Below, one piece after another: positions 24,025 to 33,491 of a DNA stretch of 64,000 nt. The stretch is from Spirillospora albida (GTDB taxonomy: Bacteria; Actinomycetota; Actinomycetes; Streptosporangiales; Streptosporangiaceae), in contig NZ_JOFJ01000020.1 in assembly GCF_000718255.1 (NCBI RefSeq), forward strand, positions 30,698 through 94,697, given 5' to 3'. A model generated the notes under the pieces. The model ran no database searches and was not told where the DNA came from. It was given only the letters and a program-made list of their open reading frames with translations. A program made the position numbers and the translations under genes. Position 1 is the stretch's first letter, and each line of letters opens with the position of its first letter.

Positions 24025-24963
24025 TCAGGACGTCTCCCACCACGGCTCGACGTCCTTGCGGGCGACGTAATCGCGGAAATCCATGTTCGCGATCTCCAGA
24101 TTGCACGCCATCGATCCGACCTCACGGCACGGGAGGACGGCGGGCCGTCCAGGGGTGTCGTACAGGTCGACGACGGTCAGGGGCCGTCCGGGCTCGGTGA
24201 AGCTGCTCGCGTCGGCGAGCGCGACCAGCGTGGTGTGCTCCTCGCGGGGGACCAAGGCCGGGACCTGGCCCGGCAGGAGTCCCTCGAAGGCCCGGTCGTC
24301 GACGACCAACGCCGTCAGCGGGTAGTGCTCCACGTCGATCTGGCTGGGGTCCAGGTCTGCGCCGAGCCAGCCGTCCTCGTTGGTTCCGCCCAACTCGGCC
24401 AGCAGGGCGTGCCAGCCCTCCTCATCATCGAAGGAGGTGCGGACGAGCAGGGCGGCGGGCGTGGAGGGCAGTGCGGGGAAGGTCCGGTGCGTGAGCGGCG
24501 TGGCAGCGGGGAAGGCCGGTCGGCCGTCGTCGCCCTGGTACACCCCGCTCACGTCCATGTCCTGGACCAGATGCTCGAACGCGAGCGCGCCGCTCGTCAA
24601 CGCGGTGATGATCTCCCCGAGCCGGGCCGGCTGGACCCGGACGCCGCGCCCGGGGATCTCCGCCAGATCCACCAGCAGCGGAGCCGCCCCGCCGTACACC
24701 ACCGGAGAGTCGGCCAGGACGACGACCACCTGGTCACCGGAAGGGAAGAGCGCCGGAACGTCGCCTCCGTGCAGGTAGTTCCACCCGGCGCCTTCGACAA
24801 GGCGAAGCCGCGTCCCGCCGCCATCGAGGACGAGCACATCACCGTCCCGGCACGCCCCGAGCTCCTTGAGCAGGCCGCCCCACAATGCCGTGTCGGCCTC
24901 ATGGCGAGTGCAGACCAGCAGCACCTCGCCGGGCGTCGGCGTGGGAAGCGCGGGAATGGACAT
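24025..24963 (-). CDS. DUF6924 domain-containing protein
   Basis: A 312-aa protein. The second half (about residues 170-312) has LLVRTSFDDEEGWHALLAEL and the block CNLEIANMDFRDYV, which I associate with DUF6924, a domain of unknown function in actinobacteria. The first half begins with a similar LLVCTRHEADTALWGGLL, suggesting a diverged duplicate of the domain. There is no signal peptide. ATG 24963 has GGAGGA 5 nt upstream. It stands alone between two terminators. No function is known. Confidence 0.75.
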   Translation of the reverse strand: MSIPALPTPTPGEVLLVCTRHEADTALWGGLLKELGACRDGDVLVLDGGGTRLRLVEGAGWNYLHGGDVPALFPSGDQVVVVLADSPVVYGGAAPLLVDLAEIPGRGVRVQPARLGEIITALTSGALAFEHLVQDMDVSGVYQGDDGRPAFPAATPLTHRTFPALPSTPAALLVRTSFDDEEGWHALLAELGGTNEDGWLGADLDPSQIDVEHYPLTALVVDDRAFEGLLPGQVPALVPREEHTTLVALADASSFTEPGRPLTVVDLYDTPGRPAVLPCREVGSMACNLEIANMDFRDYVARKDVEPWWETS

Positions 24964-25069
24964 GGCTCTCCTCCGAATGCTCCCGGCCATGATGACGACG
25001 GGGTAGGACATCGTGGCGGGATCGGCCTGGAGGGCGGCCACCTCGTTGCCCGTGGCTTGAGCGCCAAGA

Positions 25070-25106
25070 GAGGAACCCGCCGCCCTGTCCGGGCGGCGGG
25101 TTCCTC
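25070..25106 (-). terminator. Terminator of phoU
   Basis: GAGGAACCCGCCGCCC (25070-25085) and GGGCGGCGGGTTCCTC (25091-25106) form a 16-bp perfect stem with a 5-nt loop, 12 nt downstream of the phoU stop on the minus strand. Confidence 0.88.
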
Positions 25107-25117
25107 CGGCGAGCGGG

Positions 25118-25780
25118 TCAGTTCAGGTCGGTGATCTCGGCGGGGCGCTGGCCGGTGACCAGGTAGACGACGTTCTCCGCCACGTGGACGGCGTGGTCGG
25201 CGAAGCGCTCGAAATAGCGGCCGGCGAGGGTGATGTCGACGGCCGGTTCGACGCCGTACTTCCACTTGGGGGAGAGCAGCATGTCGAACAGGCGGCGGTG
25301 GAGGCGGTCCATCTGGTCGTCGTCGGCGTCCAGTTCGAGGCCCATCTCGACGTCGCGGGACGCGATCACGCTGCCCGCCTTGGCGATCATGCGTTCGGCG
25401 ATCTGGCCCATCTCCAGGACGGTCGCCTGCAGGACGGGCGGCACCGCCGACTCCGGGTGGCGTCGCCGGGCCGTCTTGGCGATGTGGACGGCGAGGTCGC
25501 CCATCCGCTCCAGGTCGCCGCTCATCCGCAGGGTCGTGATCAGCGTGCGGAGGTCGCCGGCGACGGGCTGCTGGCGGGCCATCAGGTCGAAGACGGTCTC
25601 CTCGATCTCCGCGTCGATCTTGTTGACGAGCTCGTCACCGCTGATGACCTCCTCGGACAGGCGGAGGTCAGCGTCCAGCAGGGCGGTCACCGCGCGGGCC
25701 ATCGCGGACCGGACGAGCCGCGTCATCTCGACCAGCTTGTCGGAGAGGGAGTCGAGCTCCTCGTGGTAGGCGTCGCGCAA
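25118..25780 (-). CDS. phoU: Phosphate signalling protein PhoU
   Basis: A 220-aa all-helical protein made of two PhoU repeats. MRDAYHEELDSLSDKLVEM starts the first, with metal-binding EETVFDLMARQQPVAGDLR; FERFADHAVHVAENVVYL carries the matching motif in the second. It links phosphate transport to SenX3 so that the kinase stays inactive when phosphate is plentiful. I start at TTG 25780 because AAAGGAAC lies 6 nt upstream and the family begins R-x-x-Y-x-x-E; the frame runs further upstream without homology. It is divergent from senX3 with a PHO box between. Confidence 0.93.
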   Translation of the reverse strand: MRDAYHEELDSLSDKLVEMTRLVRSAMARAVTALLDADLRLSEEVISGDELVNKIDAEIEETVFDLMARQQPVAGDLRTLITTLRMSGDLERMGDLAVHIAKTARRRHPESAVPPVLQATVLEMGQIAERMIAKAGSVIASRDVEMGLELDADDDQMDRLHRRLFDMLLSPKWKYGVEPAVDITLAGRYFERFADHAVHVAENVVYLVTGQRPAEITDLN

Positions 25781-25859
25781 TTGGGGTTCCTTTGCGAGGG
25801 CTGGGCGGGCGAACGGGGGGCGAGAGCGGACTCGCCCACGCCACAGCCTGCCTGACCTG

Positions 25860-25899
25860 CGTGAACCTGCCCGGATAAGAAGGTGAACATTGGGCGAAC
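25860..25899 (-). promoter_or_regulatory. PHO box in the phoU-senX3 gap
   Basis: On the minus strand GTTCGCC, GTTCACC and GTTCACG occur at 25899-25893, 25888-25882 and 25866-25860, at steps of 11 and 22 bp. A degenerate unit (TATCCGG) fills the missing step at 25877-25871. This is the 11-bp direct-repeat form bound by PhoP/RegX3-type regulators. It lies about 80-120 bp upstream of phoU and 60-100 bp upstream of senX3. Confidence 0.75.
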
Positions 25900-25961
25900 G
25901 ACCCCGCGTCGGGCGTGCGCGGAGGGCGGGGAACCCTCTGGGGCCACCTACCATCCGTGGT

Positions 25962-27146
25962 GTGGAGGTCGAATTCATCGCGAGCCTTGCCGGGCTTGCC
26001 GGGCTCGCGATAGGGCTCGCTACGGGATTGGCGGTGCGCGTGAGCGAGCGGGCCCAGCGGACGCAGGTGCCGGGGAGCGCGGGGGCCGGCGTTCCGCCGG
26101 GCGTCGCGTCCGTGCTCAGTGTGCTGCGGTCGTCCGCCGTGGTGGTGGACGCCGAGGACCGGGTGCTGCGCGCCAGTTCCGCCGCCCGCGCGTTCGGCAT
26201 GGTCAGCGACGACCGGCTCGTCCTGGACGAGCTGCTCGCGATGGCGCGGCTCGTCCGGCGGGACGGGGAGATCCGGGAGACCGAGATCCAGGTGGGCCGC
26301 GCGCGGGGCCGGAGCCGGGCCGACGGCCGCTGGTTCGCGGTCAGGGTCGCGCCGCTCGGGTCCCACGGCCTGGTCCTGGTGCTGGCCGAGGACCTCACCG
26401 ACATGCGCCGGACGGAGGCCATCCGCCGGGACTTCGTCGCGAACGTCAGCCACGAGCTGAAGACGCCCGTCGGGGCGCTGTCGCTGCTGGCGGAGACGGT
26501 GGAGAGCGCCGCCGACGACCCCGAGGCGGTGCGGCGGTTCGCCGGCCGGATGCAGTACGAGTCGGTCCGGCTCACCAACCTCGTGCAGGACCTCATGACG
26601 CTGTCGCGCGTGCAGGGCGACGAGCCGCTGCCCGACATGCGCCCGGTGGGGCTGGACGAGGTGACCGCGGAGGCGCTCGACCGCTGCCAGATCAAGGCGT
26701 CCTCGAAGGAGATCGAGCTCGCCGTCGGCGGCCAGCCCGGCCTGAAGGTGCGGGGCGATGAGGAGCTGCTGATCACCGCGCTGCGCAACCTGGTCGACAA
26801 CGCCGTCGCGTACAGTCCCGAACGCACCCGAGTGGTGGTGTCGACCCGGCGCGTGGACGACCTGAACATCGAGATCAACGTCGCCGACCAGGGCATCGGG
26901 ATCCCGGACGCCGAAGTCGAGCGGATCTTCGAGCGGTTCTACCGGGTCGACCCGGCGCGGTCCCGCCAGACGGGCGGCACCGGGCTCGGGCTCGCGATCG
27001 TCAAGCACGTCACCACCAAGCACGGCGGTGAGGTGACGGTGTGGAGCAAGGAGGGGTCCGGGTCGACGTTCACGATCCGGCTGCCGCTGCTCGAACCGGC
27101 CGCGGAGACGCCCGCGGCCCCGCTTCACACCACCGCTGAGATATGA
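25962..27146 (+). CDS. senX3: Sensor histidine kinase of the phosphate response
   Basis: A 394-aa kinase: an N-terminal hydrophobic stretch (about 5-22), a PAS-like region, the H-box NVSHELKTPVGAL with phospho-acceptor His about residue 164, N-box LRNLVDNAVAY, and G boxes VADQGIGIPD and TGLGLAIV. It senses phosphate status with PhoU and phosphorylates RegX3. GTG 25962 lies 7 nt after the -10-like TACCAT (25949-25954), so the mRNA is likely leaderless; the frame continues to 25890 without homology. The gene after it is the response regulator. Confidence 0.92.
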   Translation: MEVEFIASLAGLAGLAIGLATGLAVRVSERAQRTQVPGSAGAGVPPGVASVLSVLRSSAVVVDAEDRVLRASSAARAFGMVSDDRLVLDELLAMARLVRRDGEIRETEIQVGRARGRSRADGRWFAVRVAPLGSHGLVLVLAEDLTDMRRTEAIRRDFVANVSHELKTPVGALSLLAETVESAADDPEAVRRFAGRMQYESVRLTNLVQDLMTLSRVQGDEPLPDMRPVGLDEVTAEALDRCQIKASSKEIELAVGGQPGLKVRGDEELLITALRNLVDNAVAYSPERTRVVVSTRRVDDLNIEINVADQGIGIPDAEVERIFERFYRVDPARSRQTGGTGLGLAIVKHVTTKHGGEVTVWSKEGSGSTFTIRLPLLEPAAETPAAPLHTTAEI

Positions 27147-27213
27147 GCACCATGAGGTGCCTGCGCGGTCCCGTCCCCGGGGCCGCGATGGAATCCGCCC
27201 GGGAGGCAACACC

Positions 27214-27894
27214 GTGACCCGTGTGCTCGTCGTTGAAGACGAGGAGTCGTTCAGCGACGCACTGTCCTACACCCTGCGCAAGGAGGGCTTCGAGGTGGCG
27301 GTCGCCGCCACGGGCCCCGACGCGCTGGACATCTTCGAGCGCAACGGTGCCGACCTCGTGCTGCTCGACCTGATGCTGCCCGGTCTGCCCGGCACGGAGG
27401 TGTGCCGGGAACTGCGGGCACGCTCCAGCGTGCCCGTCATCATGCTGACCGCCAAGGACAGCGAGGTCGACAAGGTCGTCGGGCTGGAACTCGGCGCCGA
27501 CGACTACGTCACCAAGCCGTTCTCCACCCGCGAGCTCATCGCGCGGATGCGGGCAGTCCTGCGCCGCCAGGGCGATGTGGAGGAACTCGCCCCGGCGACC
27601 CTGGAGGCGGGCCCGGTGCGCATGGACGTGGAACGCCACGTCGTCAGCGTGAACGGGGCGCCCGTCCAGCTTCCCCTGAAGGAGTTCGAGCTGCTGGAGG
27701 TGCTGCTCCGCAACGCGGGCCGCGTCCTCACCCGCATGCAGCTGATCGACCGGGTGTGGGGGGCGGACTACGTGGGCGACACCAAGACGCTGGACGTCCA
27801 CATCAAGCGGCTCCGCGCCAAGATCGAGGAGGCGCCGTCCACGCCGCGGTACATCGTGACCGTCCGGGGCCTGGGCTACAAGTTCGAGCCCTGA
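27214..27894 (+). CDS. regX3: Response regulator of the phosphate response
   Basis: A 226-aa OmpR/PhoB-family regulator: receiver domain with VVEDEESF, the phospho-acceptor Asp52 in LVLLDLMLPGLPG, and TKPFSTREL, then a winged-helix DNA-binding domain (about residues 125-226) with VHIKRLRAKIEE and GLGYKFEP. GTG 27214 has GGGAGG 7 nt upstream. It acts with SenX3 and PhoU; the PHO box upstream of phoU and senX3 suggests that it autoregulates the locus. A terminator follows. Confidence 0.94.
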   Translation: MTRVLVVEDEESFSDALSYTLRKEGFEVAVAATGPDALDIFERNGADLVLLDLMLPGLPGTEVCRELRARSSVPVIMLTAKDSEVDKVVGLELGADDYVTKPFSTRELIARMRAVLRRQGDVEELAPATLEAGPVRMDVERHVVSVNGAPVQLPLKEFELLEVLLRNAGRVLTRMQLIDRVWGADYVGDTKTLDVHIKRLRAKIEEAPSTPRYIVTVRGLGYKFEP

Positions 27895-27911
27895 TCCCCT
27901 GCCGGACGCGA

Positions 27912-27941
27912 ACGGCCCGCACGGAGATCCGTGCGGGCCGT
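27912..27941. terminator. Terminator between regX3 and the LpqE-like gene
   Basis: ACGGCCCGCACGG (27912-27924) pairs with CCGTGCGGGCCGT (27929-27941) across AGAT. The 13-bp stem lies between two converging genes and can serve both. Confidence 0.85.
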
Positions 27942-27954
27942 CTCGTGTCCGGGC

Positions 27955-28827
27955 TCAGTGACCGCCCTCGGCGGGGGCCTCGGAGGTGGGCGCGCCGTGC
28001 CCGCCCTCGGTGCCGCCGGTCGCGGGCGACACGGTCGGCAGCGGGACGCCGGGGGCCACCGCGGTGAGCGTGGCGAACTCGTCCTGGTGCGGGACGACCG
28101 GCAGCGACAGCTCGATGGAGCCGGCCTTCTCGAACCGCAGCGTCACCGTGATCCGCTCGCCGCCGATCAGCCGCTTGTTCAGGCCGGTCAGCACGATGGT
28201 CGGGGCGTTGCCGGCGGGAGCCTGGGTCGCGGTCGGCGTCGCCGCCTCCGGCGTGTTGCTCGACGTCGGCGACTCCTCCGGGCTCGGGGTCGCGCCCTGG
28301 CCGGTCGGGGCGGGCGTCGCCGCGTCCTCCGTCGGCGTGGCGGTGCCGGTGGGCGAGGCGGTCGGGCTCGCGGTCGCGGTCTTCTTCTTGGTCGGGCTCG
28401 CGGACGGCGACACCGTCGCCCCGGTCTTCCCGACGAGCTGGACGGCGACGCCCATGCCGTCCGGACCGGCCGGCGGCAGCGTCACCGCGCCGCCGGCGAT
28501 GGACGCGCCGGAGAAGGCCGGCGAGCTCACCGACACGAGCCGGTCGGCGCGGCCCTTCACCTGGTTGATGAGGGTCGCGTACAGCGGCAGCGCGGCGCCC
28601 GACGGGAACGCCTCCCCGGCCTTCGGGCCGAGCAGGAACATGTGCCGGATGTCGACCTCCGGCGCCTCGGGCTTGTTCTTCGGCACCCAGGCGTTGACGC
28701 CCTCGGCCAGCTGGGTCGGAGCGGCGGTCTGGGGCTCCGAGCCGGCGCCGCAGCCGGAGATCACCGGCGCGACGGCGACGGCGCCCGCGACGGCGAGCGC
28801 GACCACTCGACGGCTGTTTCGGATCAC
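27955..28827 (-). CDS. LpqE-like lipoprotein (PCuAC-type fold with low-complexity insert)
   Basis: A 290-aa exported lipoprotein. The basic start and hydrophobic stretch are followed by the lipobox ISGC. Residues around 45-130 (DIRHMFLLGP, LPLYATLINQVKGRADRLVSV) and the C-terminal IVLTGLNKRLIGGERITVTLRF resemble the copper-chaperone-like PCuAC fold, separated by about 75 residues of Ser/Pro/Thr repeats. I start at GTG 28827 with GAGGAG 9 nt upstream. Its place next to carD matches lpqE of mycobacteria, so I infer an LpqE relative; metal binding is not shown. Confidence 0.7.
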   Translation of the reverse strand: MIRNSRRVVALAVAGAVAVAPVISGCGAGSEPQTAAPTQLAEGVNAWVPKNKPEAPEVDIRHMFLLGPKAGEAFPSGAALPLYATLINQVKGRADRLVSVSSPAFSGASIAGGAVTLPPAGPDGMGVAVQLVGKTGATVSPSASPTKKKTATASPTASPTGTATPTEDAATPAPTGQGATPSPEESPTSSNTPEAATPTATQAPAGNAPTIVLTGLNKRLIGGERITVTLRFEKAGSIELSLPVVPHQDEFATLTAVAPGVPLPTVSPATGGTEGGHGAPTSEAPAEGGH

Positions 28828-28953
28828 GGCGTCGGTCTCCTCGCGAAAAATGGCGTTCAAGGTCTGAAGAGCGGCGTGAGATACGCCAGGGGAAGCGTAG
28901 CGATGCCGGGGCGCGAACCCCGCCCCGGGGTGCGCGACACGGCGGGGAATCCG

Positions 28954-29823
28954 TCAGCCCGACCGCAGGACCGCGATCTGCCGGGTGAGCTCCGGCCCGA
29001 CGCGCGGGTCCTGGAGCACGGCGGTGACGACGCCGTCCGCGCGGACGAGGACGGCGGTGAGGTGGCGGGGCGCCGTCCCGGCGTAGGCGGTGGCGAGGAG
29101 CGCGCGGGGGTCGTCGAGGAGCCGGGGCGTTCCGTCGTGGGCGGTTCCCGCGCACGCCCGGAGGTCCTTGATGCCGACGGGTGCCCGACCCCCGGCCGCC
29201 GGACGGGGGTCGGCGACGAGCCAGAAGTGCAGGCGGCGCTCCCGCGTCCGGGCCGCGAGTTCGGCGACGACCCGCCGGCAGCGGTAGGCGGGCGGGACGA
29301 CGGCGATCACGCCCGGCCGCAGGGAGCGGAGCAGCGTGCGGGTGCGCTCGCCCGCGACGGCGTCGACGTGGCCGTCCGGGAGCAGCCCGCCGATCCGCCC
29401 GGGACCGGCGGACGGGAGGGGCGCCAGCCGGGCCGGACTCGGCCGCGGGCCGGGACGCGGCCCGAACACGGTCATCAGCATGCCGCTCACCAGCGCGACG
29501 AGCAGCGCGCCCGCGATGATCGGGATGGCGACGCCGAAGCGGGTGAGGGGGCGGCCGAGCCGCGCCAGCCGCTCCCGGCGCCGGCGGCGGCGCTCCTCGC
29601 GGTGGTAGGCGAGGACGTCGCCGTCGAGCTCGCGGGCGTCGTCGGGGATCACGACGTCGACGCGGGGCAGCCCGTAGTCGTCGGGGTCCGGGGCGCCGTC
29701 CGGCCTCACGTCAGCTCTCCCCTCGTCCGCGGCGGGGGCCACGGGCGCTTCGTACCCGCCGCGCCCGGGGTCTTCACCTTCCAGTATGGGCCGGTTCCGC
29801 GGGATCGGCAGGGTGCTTGTCAC
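28954..29823 (-). CDS. Hypothetical membrane-anchored protein
   Basis: A 289-aa protein with an acidic cytoplasmic N-terminal segment, an Arg-rich stretch (HREERRRRRRERLARLG) just before a single membrane helix (about 95-118), and an extracytoplasmic domain of about 165 residues. That domain has GVIAVVPPAYRCRRVVAELA and LLATAYAGTAPRHLTAVLV. I do not recognise the domain. The start GTG 29823 follows a TTATGC hexamer by 7 nt. It lies between the LpqE-like gene and carD, on the opposite strand to carD. Confidence 0.65.
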   Translation of the reverse strand: MTSTLPIPRNRPILEGEDPGRGGYEAPVAPAADEGRADVRPDGAPDPDDYGLPRVDVVIPDDARELDGDVLAYHREERRRRRRERLARLGRPLTRFGVAIPIIAGALLVALVSGMLMTVFGPRPGPRPSPARLAPLPSAGPGRIGGLLPDGHVDAVAGERTRTLLRSLRPGVIAVVPPAYRCRRVVAELAARTRERRLHFWLVADPRPAAGGRAPVGIKDLRACAGTAHDGTPRLLDDPRALLATAYAGTAPRHLTAVLVRADGVVTAVLQDPRVGPELTRQIAVLRSG

Positions 29824-29930
29824 CCGGCCCGCATAACCGATATGGCAGGACGGTGAGAGTTGTGTGACGGAGCTGTCACTAAGCGTGTCGGGAACTGGTC
29901 GGAGATGCACCGATAAAGGGCTTTGTCAAT

Positions 29931-29944
29931 ACCCTAATAAGGGT
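29931..29944. promoter_or_regulatory. ACCCT-N4-AGGGT dyad upstream of carD
   Basis: A perfect 5-bp-arm dyad (ACCCT AATA AGGGT) lies in an unusually A/T-rich stretch about 90 bp before carD and 108 bp before the divergent membrane-protein gene. It may be a regulator site or mark the carD promoter region; TTGTCA (29923-29928) is just upstream. Confidence 0.35.
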
Positions 29945-30030
29945 GCTGACCTGCGGATATGCCCTGATGCCCGGTTCGGTCACGCTCGTTTGCGTGCTAC
30001 CCTGGTTCTAGCGGAAGGGGTACTTGTCAC

Positions 30031-30513
30031 ATGACTTTCCAGGTCGGCGACACCGTCGTCTACCCCCACCACGGGGCTGCTCGGATCGAGGCCATCGAGA
30101 CTCGCACCATCAAAGATGTGGAAAAGACCTATCTGGTGCTGAAGGTCGACAAGGGTGACCTGACAGTGCGCGTGCCTGTCGAGAACGTCGAGGACGTCGG
30201 TGTCCGCGACGTCGTCGGCCAGGAGGGTCTGGACAAGGTGTTCGAGGTGCTTCGCGCACCCTACACCGAAGAGCCCACCAACTGGTCGCGCCGGTACAAG
30301 GCGAACCTTGAGAAGCTCGCCTCCGGCGACGTCAACAAGGTCGCCGAGGTCGTTCGCGACCTGTGGCGCCGCGACAAGGAGCGCGGTCTGTCCGCGGGCG
30401 AGAAGCGCATGCTCGCCAAGGCGCGTCAGATCCTGGTCAGCGAGCTCGCGCTCGCCGAGAAGACCAATGAGGACAAGGCCGAGGCCCTGCTCGACGAGGT
30501 CCTGGCCAGCTGA
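30031..30513 (+). CDS. carD: CarD-family RNA polymerase-binding transcription factor
   Basis: A 160-aa essential actinobacterial factor. The N-terminal TRCF-RID Tudor-like domain (FQVGDTVVYPHHGAARI) binds the RNA polymerase beta subunit. The C-terminal helical domain (NWSRRYKANLEKLASGD and VVRDLWRRDKERGLSAGEK, whose Trp wedges into the -10 region) stabilises open complexes at rRNA and other promoters. ATG 30031 has GGAAGGGG upstream. It is followed after 1 nt by ispF. In mycobacteria ispD lies between them; here it does not. Confidence 0.95.
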   Translation: MTFQVGDTVVYPHHGAARIEAIETRTIKDVEKTYLVLKVDKGDLTVRVPVENVEDVGVRDVVGQEGLDKVFEVLRAPYTEEPTNWSRRYKANLEKLASGDVNKVAEVVRDLWRRDKERGLSAGEKRMLAKARQILVSELALAEKTNEDKAEALLDEVLAS

Positions 30514-30514
30514 G

Positions 30515-31006
30515 TTGAACGTAGCGCTTCCCCGGGTGGGCGTCGGAACCGACGTCCACCCGTTCTCGTCCGAGCCGCGCCCCCTGTGGGTGGCCGGGCT
30601 CGAATGGCCCGGTGAGGGCCACGGCCTGTCCGGCCACTCCGACGGCGACGTCGCCGCCCACGCGGCCTGCGACGCCCTCCTGTCCGCCTGCGGTCTGGGC
30701 GACCTCGGCGCGGTGTTCGGCACCGCCGACCCCCGCTGGTCCGGCGCGTCCGGCCGGGCGCTCCTCGCCGAGGTGGCCCGCCGCGTCGCCGAGGCCGGCT
30801 ACACGATCGGGAACGTGTCCGTCCAGGTCATCGGCAACCGACCCAAGATCGGCAAGCGGCGCGCCGAGGCGGAGAAGGTCCTGAGCGAGGCGCTCGGCGG
30901 CGCTCCGGTGAGCGTGTCCGCCACCACCACCGACGGGCTGGGCCTCACCGGACGCGGAGAGGGCCTGGCCGCGATCGCGGGCGCCCTCGTCGTCCCCGCC
31001 TCCTGA
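30515..31006 (+). CDS. ispF: 2-C-methyl-D-erythritol 2,4-cyclodiphosphate synthase
   Basis: A 163-aa MEP-pathway enzyme that cyclises CDP-ME 2-phosphate to ME-cPP. VGVGTDVHPF holds the metal ligands Asp and His, GLSGHSDGDVAAHAACDALL holds the third His, and VTTTDGLGLTGRGEG-like sequence (SATTTDGLGLTGRGEG) is the C-terminal family signature. TTG 30515 begins 1 nt after the carD stop; GTG 30536 is a possible shorter start. Translational coupling to carD is likely. IspD, which acts two steps earlier, is not encoded here. Confidence 0.94.
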   Translation: MNVALPRVGVGTDVHPFSSEPRPLWVAGLEWPGEGHGLSGHSDGDVAAHAACDALLSACGLGDLGAVFGTADPRWSGASGRALLAEVARRVAEAGYTIGNVSVQVIGNRPKIGKRRAEAEKVLSEALGGAPVSVSATTTDGLGLTGRGEGLAAIAGALVVPAS

Positions 31007-31774
31007 TCATTCGGTGGGCGGGGTCGGGGAGCTGCGGAAGGTGCTGGACGGCGGGTCCCAATCCCAGATGGGGAGATCGTCGTCGTCGCTCTCCTCCGGG
31101 GCCTTCGCGTCCGGGCGGCGGCTCGCCACCTCCACGTCCGTCGGCGGGGCGGCCGGCGGGGCCGTGATGGCCAGGGGCCGCGGAAGCGGATCCAGCTCCG
31201 GCTGAGGGTCGCGGTCCGGCTGGGAGTCGAGTTCGGGACGCGACTCGTCCGGCGCCTCGATCAGCTTGACGTGGCCGCGCTGCGTGGTGACCGGTTCGGC
31301 GCCGGGACCGGTGCGGGCCGCCACCCGGATGTGCTTCACCATCGTCAGCCACAGCCATACCGCGATGACCAGCATGACCTGCGGGGCCACCGCCACCCCG
31401 GCGCGGAGCGGATCGCGGGGGATCTCGCCGTACCCCCACACGGAGTGCTGCACGGCCGCCGCCGCGACACCTCCGGTGAGGAGCAGCAGCAGCGTCCAGC
31501 GGAGCAGGCGGGTCCACCAGCGGGCGTGGCGGGCGACGACCAGGGAGAGGATCGCCAGCGCCGTCAGCGTGTCCACCATGATCGGGTGGACGTGCGACCA
31601 GCGCTCGCCCGCGCCGCCCGCCTCGGCGAGATCGCGGAGGGCGCCGTACGTCAGCGTGTAGGCGCCGCCCGCCAGCGCGGCGACCACCAGGCCGGCGAGG
31701 GCCACGAGGGCGAGGCGCCGGCCGGGCGAGAAGTGCGGGCCGGACGGGTCGGGTCGGGGCTCGTCGGATGCCAT
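31007..31774 (-). CDS. DUF2637 membrane protein
   Basis: A 255-aa protein with four predicted membrane helices (about residues 25-45, 63-82, 90-112 and 125-146), including RWSHVHPIMVDTLTALAIL, followed by a cytoplasmic Pro/Asp-rich tail of about 100 residues ending IWDWDPPSSTF. This is the DUF2637/SpdB-like layout seen in mycelial actinobacteria, sometimes in conjugative elements. No other conjugation genes are near, so a chromosomal role is more likely. The start is ATG 31774. It ends directly against the ispF stop. Confidence 0.72.
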   Translation of the reverse strand: MASDEPRPDPSGPHFSPGRRLALVALAGLVVAALAGGAYTLTYGALRDLAEAGGAGERWSHVHPIMVDTLTALAILSLVVARHARWWTRLLRWTLLLLLTGGVAAAAVQHSVWGYGEIPRDPLRAGVAVAPQVMLVIAVWLWLTMVKHIRVAARTGPGAEPVTTQRGHVKLIEAPDESRPELDSQPDRDPQPELDPLPRPLAITAPPAAPPTDVEVASRRPDAKAPEESDDDDLPIWDWDPPSSTFRSSPTPPTE

Positions 31775-32017
31775 GGCTCTCGTTCCGGGGGAAGGGACGA
31801 TCTTCTTCTTGGGAGCGTAGCCAGCGGAACCGGCGGTCACGCCCCCTATTTCATGATCACCCGGCCTCGCGGACGGCGGAAGGACTCCGGGATTCCCCGG
31901 CGCGGGACGCCGAGGCCGGCGCCCTCATCAGGACGCCGGCCGCACCACCGGCCGGATGCGGCGCCAGGGGCGCGATAGCGCCACGAAGGCATGCGCCGAT
32001 CCAATAGCCTTGACCCT

Positions 32018-33409
<1,392 letters not shown>

Positions 33410-33491
33410 GGCACGCGCGGACGCGCCTAAAATGAGGGGTTCGAGGGCGTCCGCCGAAGTGCCGCCCGGCAGCGAGAACGCAGGGGGCATG

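Noticed and set aside
31007..31774. DUF2637/SpdB-like gene as part of a conjugative element
   Set aside because: No transfer, replication or excision genes are near; the neighbours are core genes.
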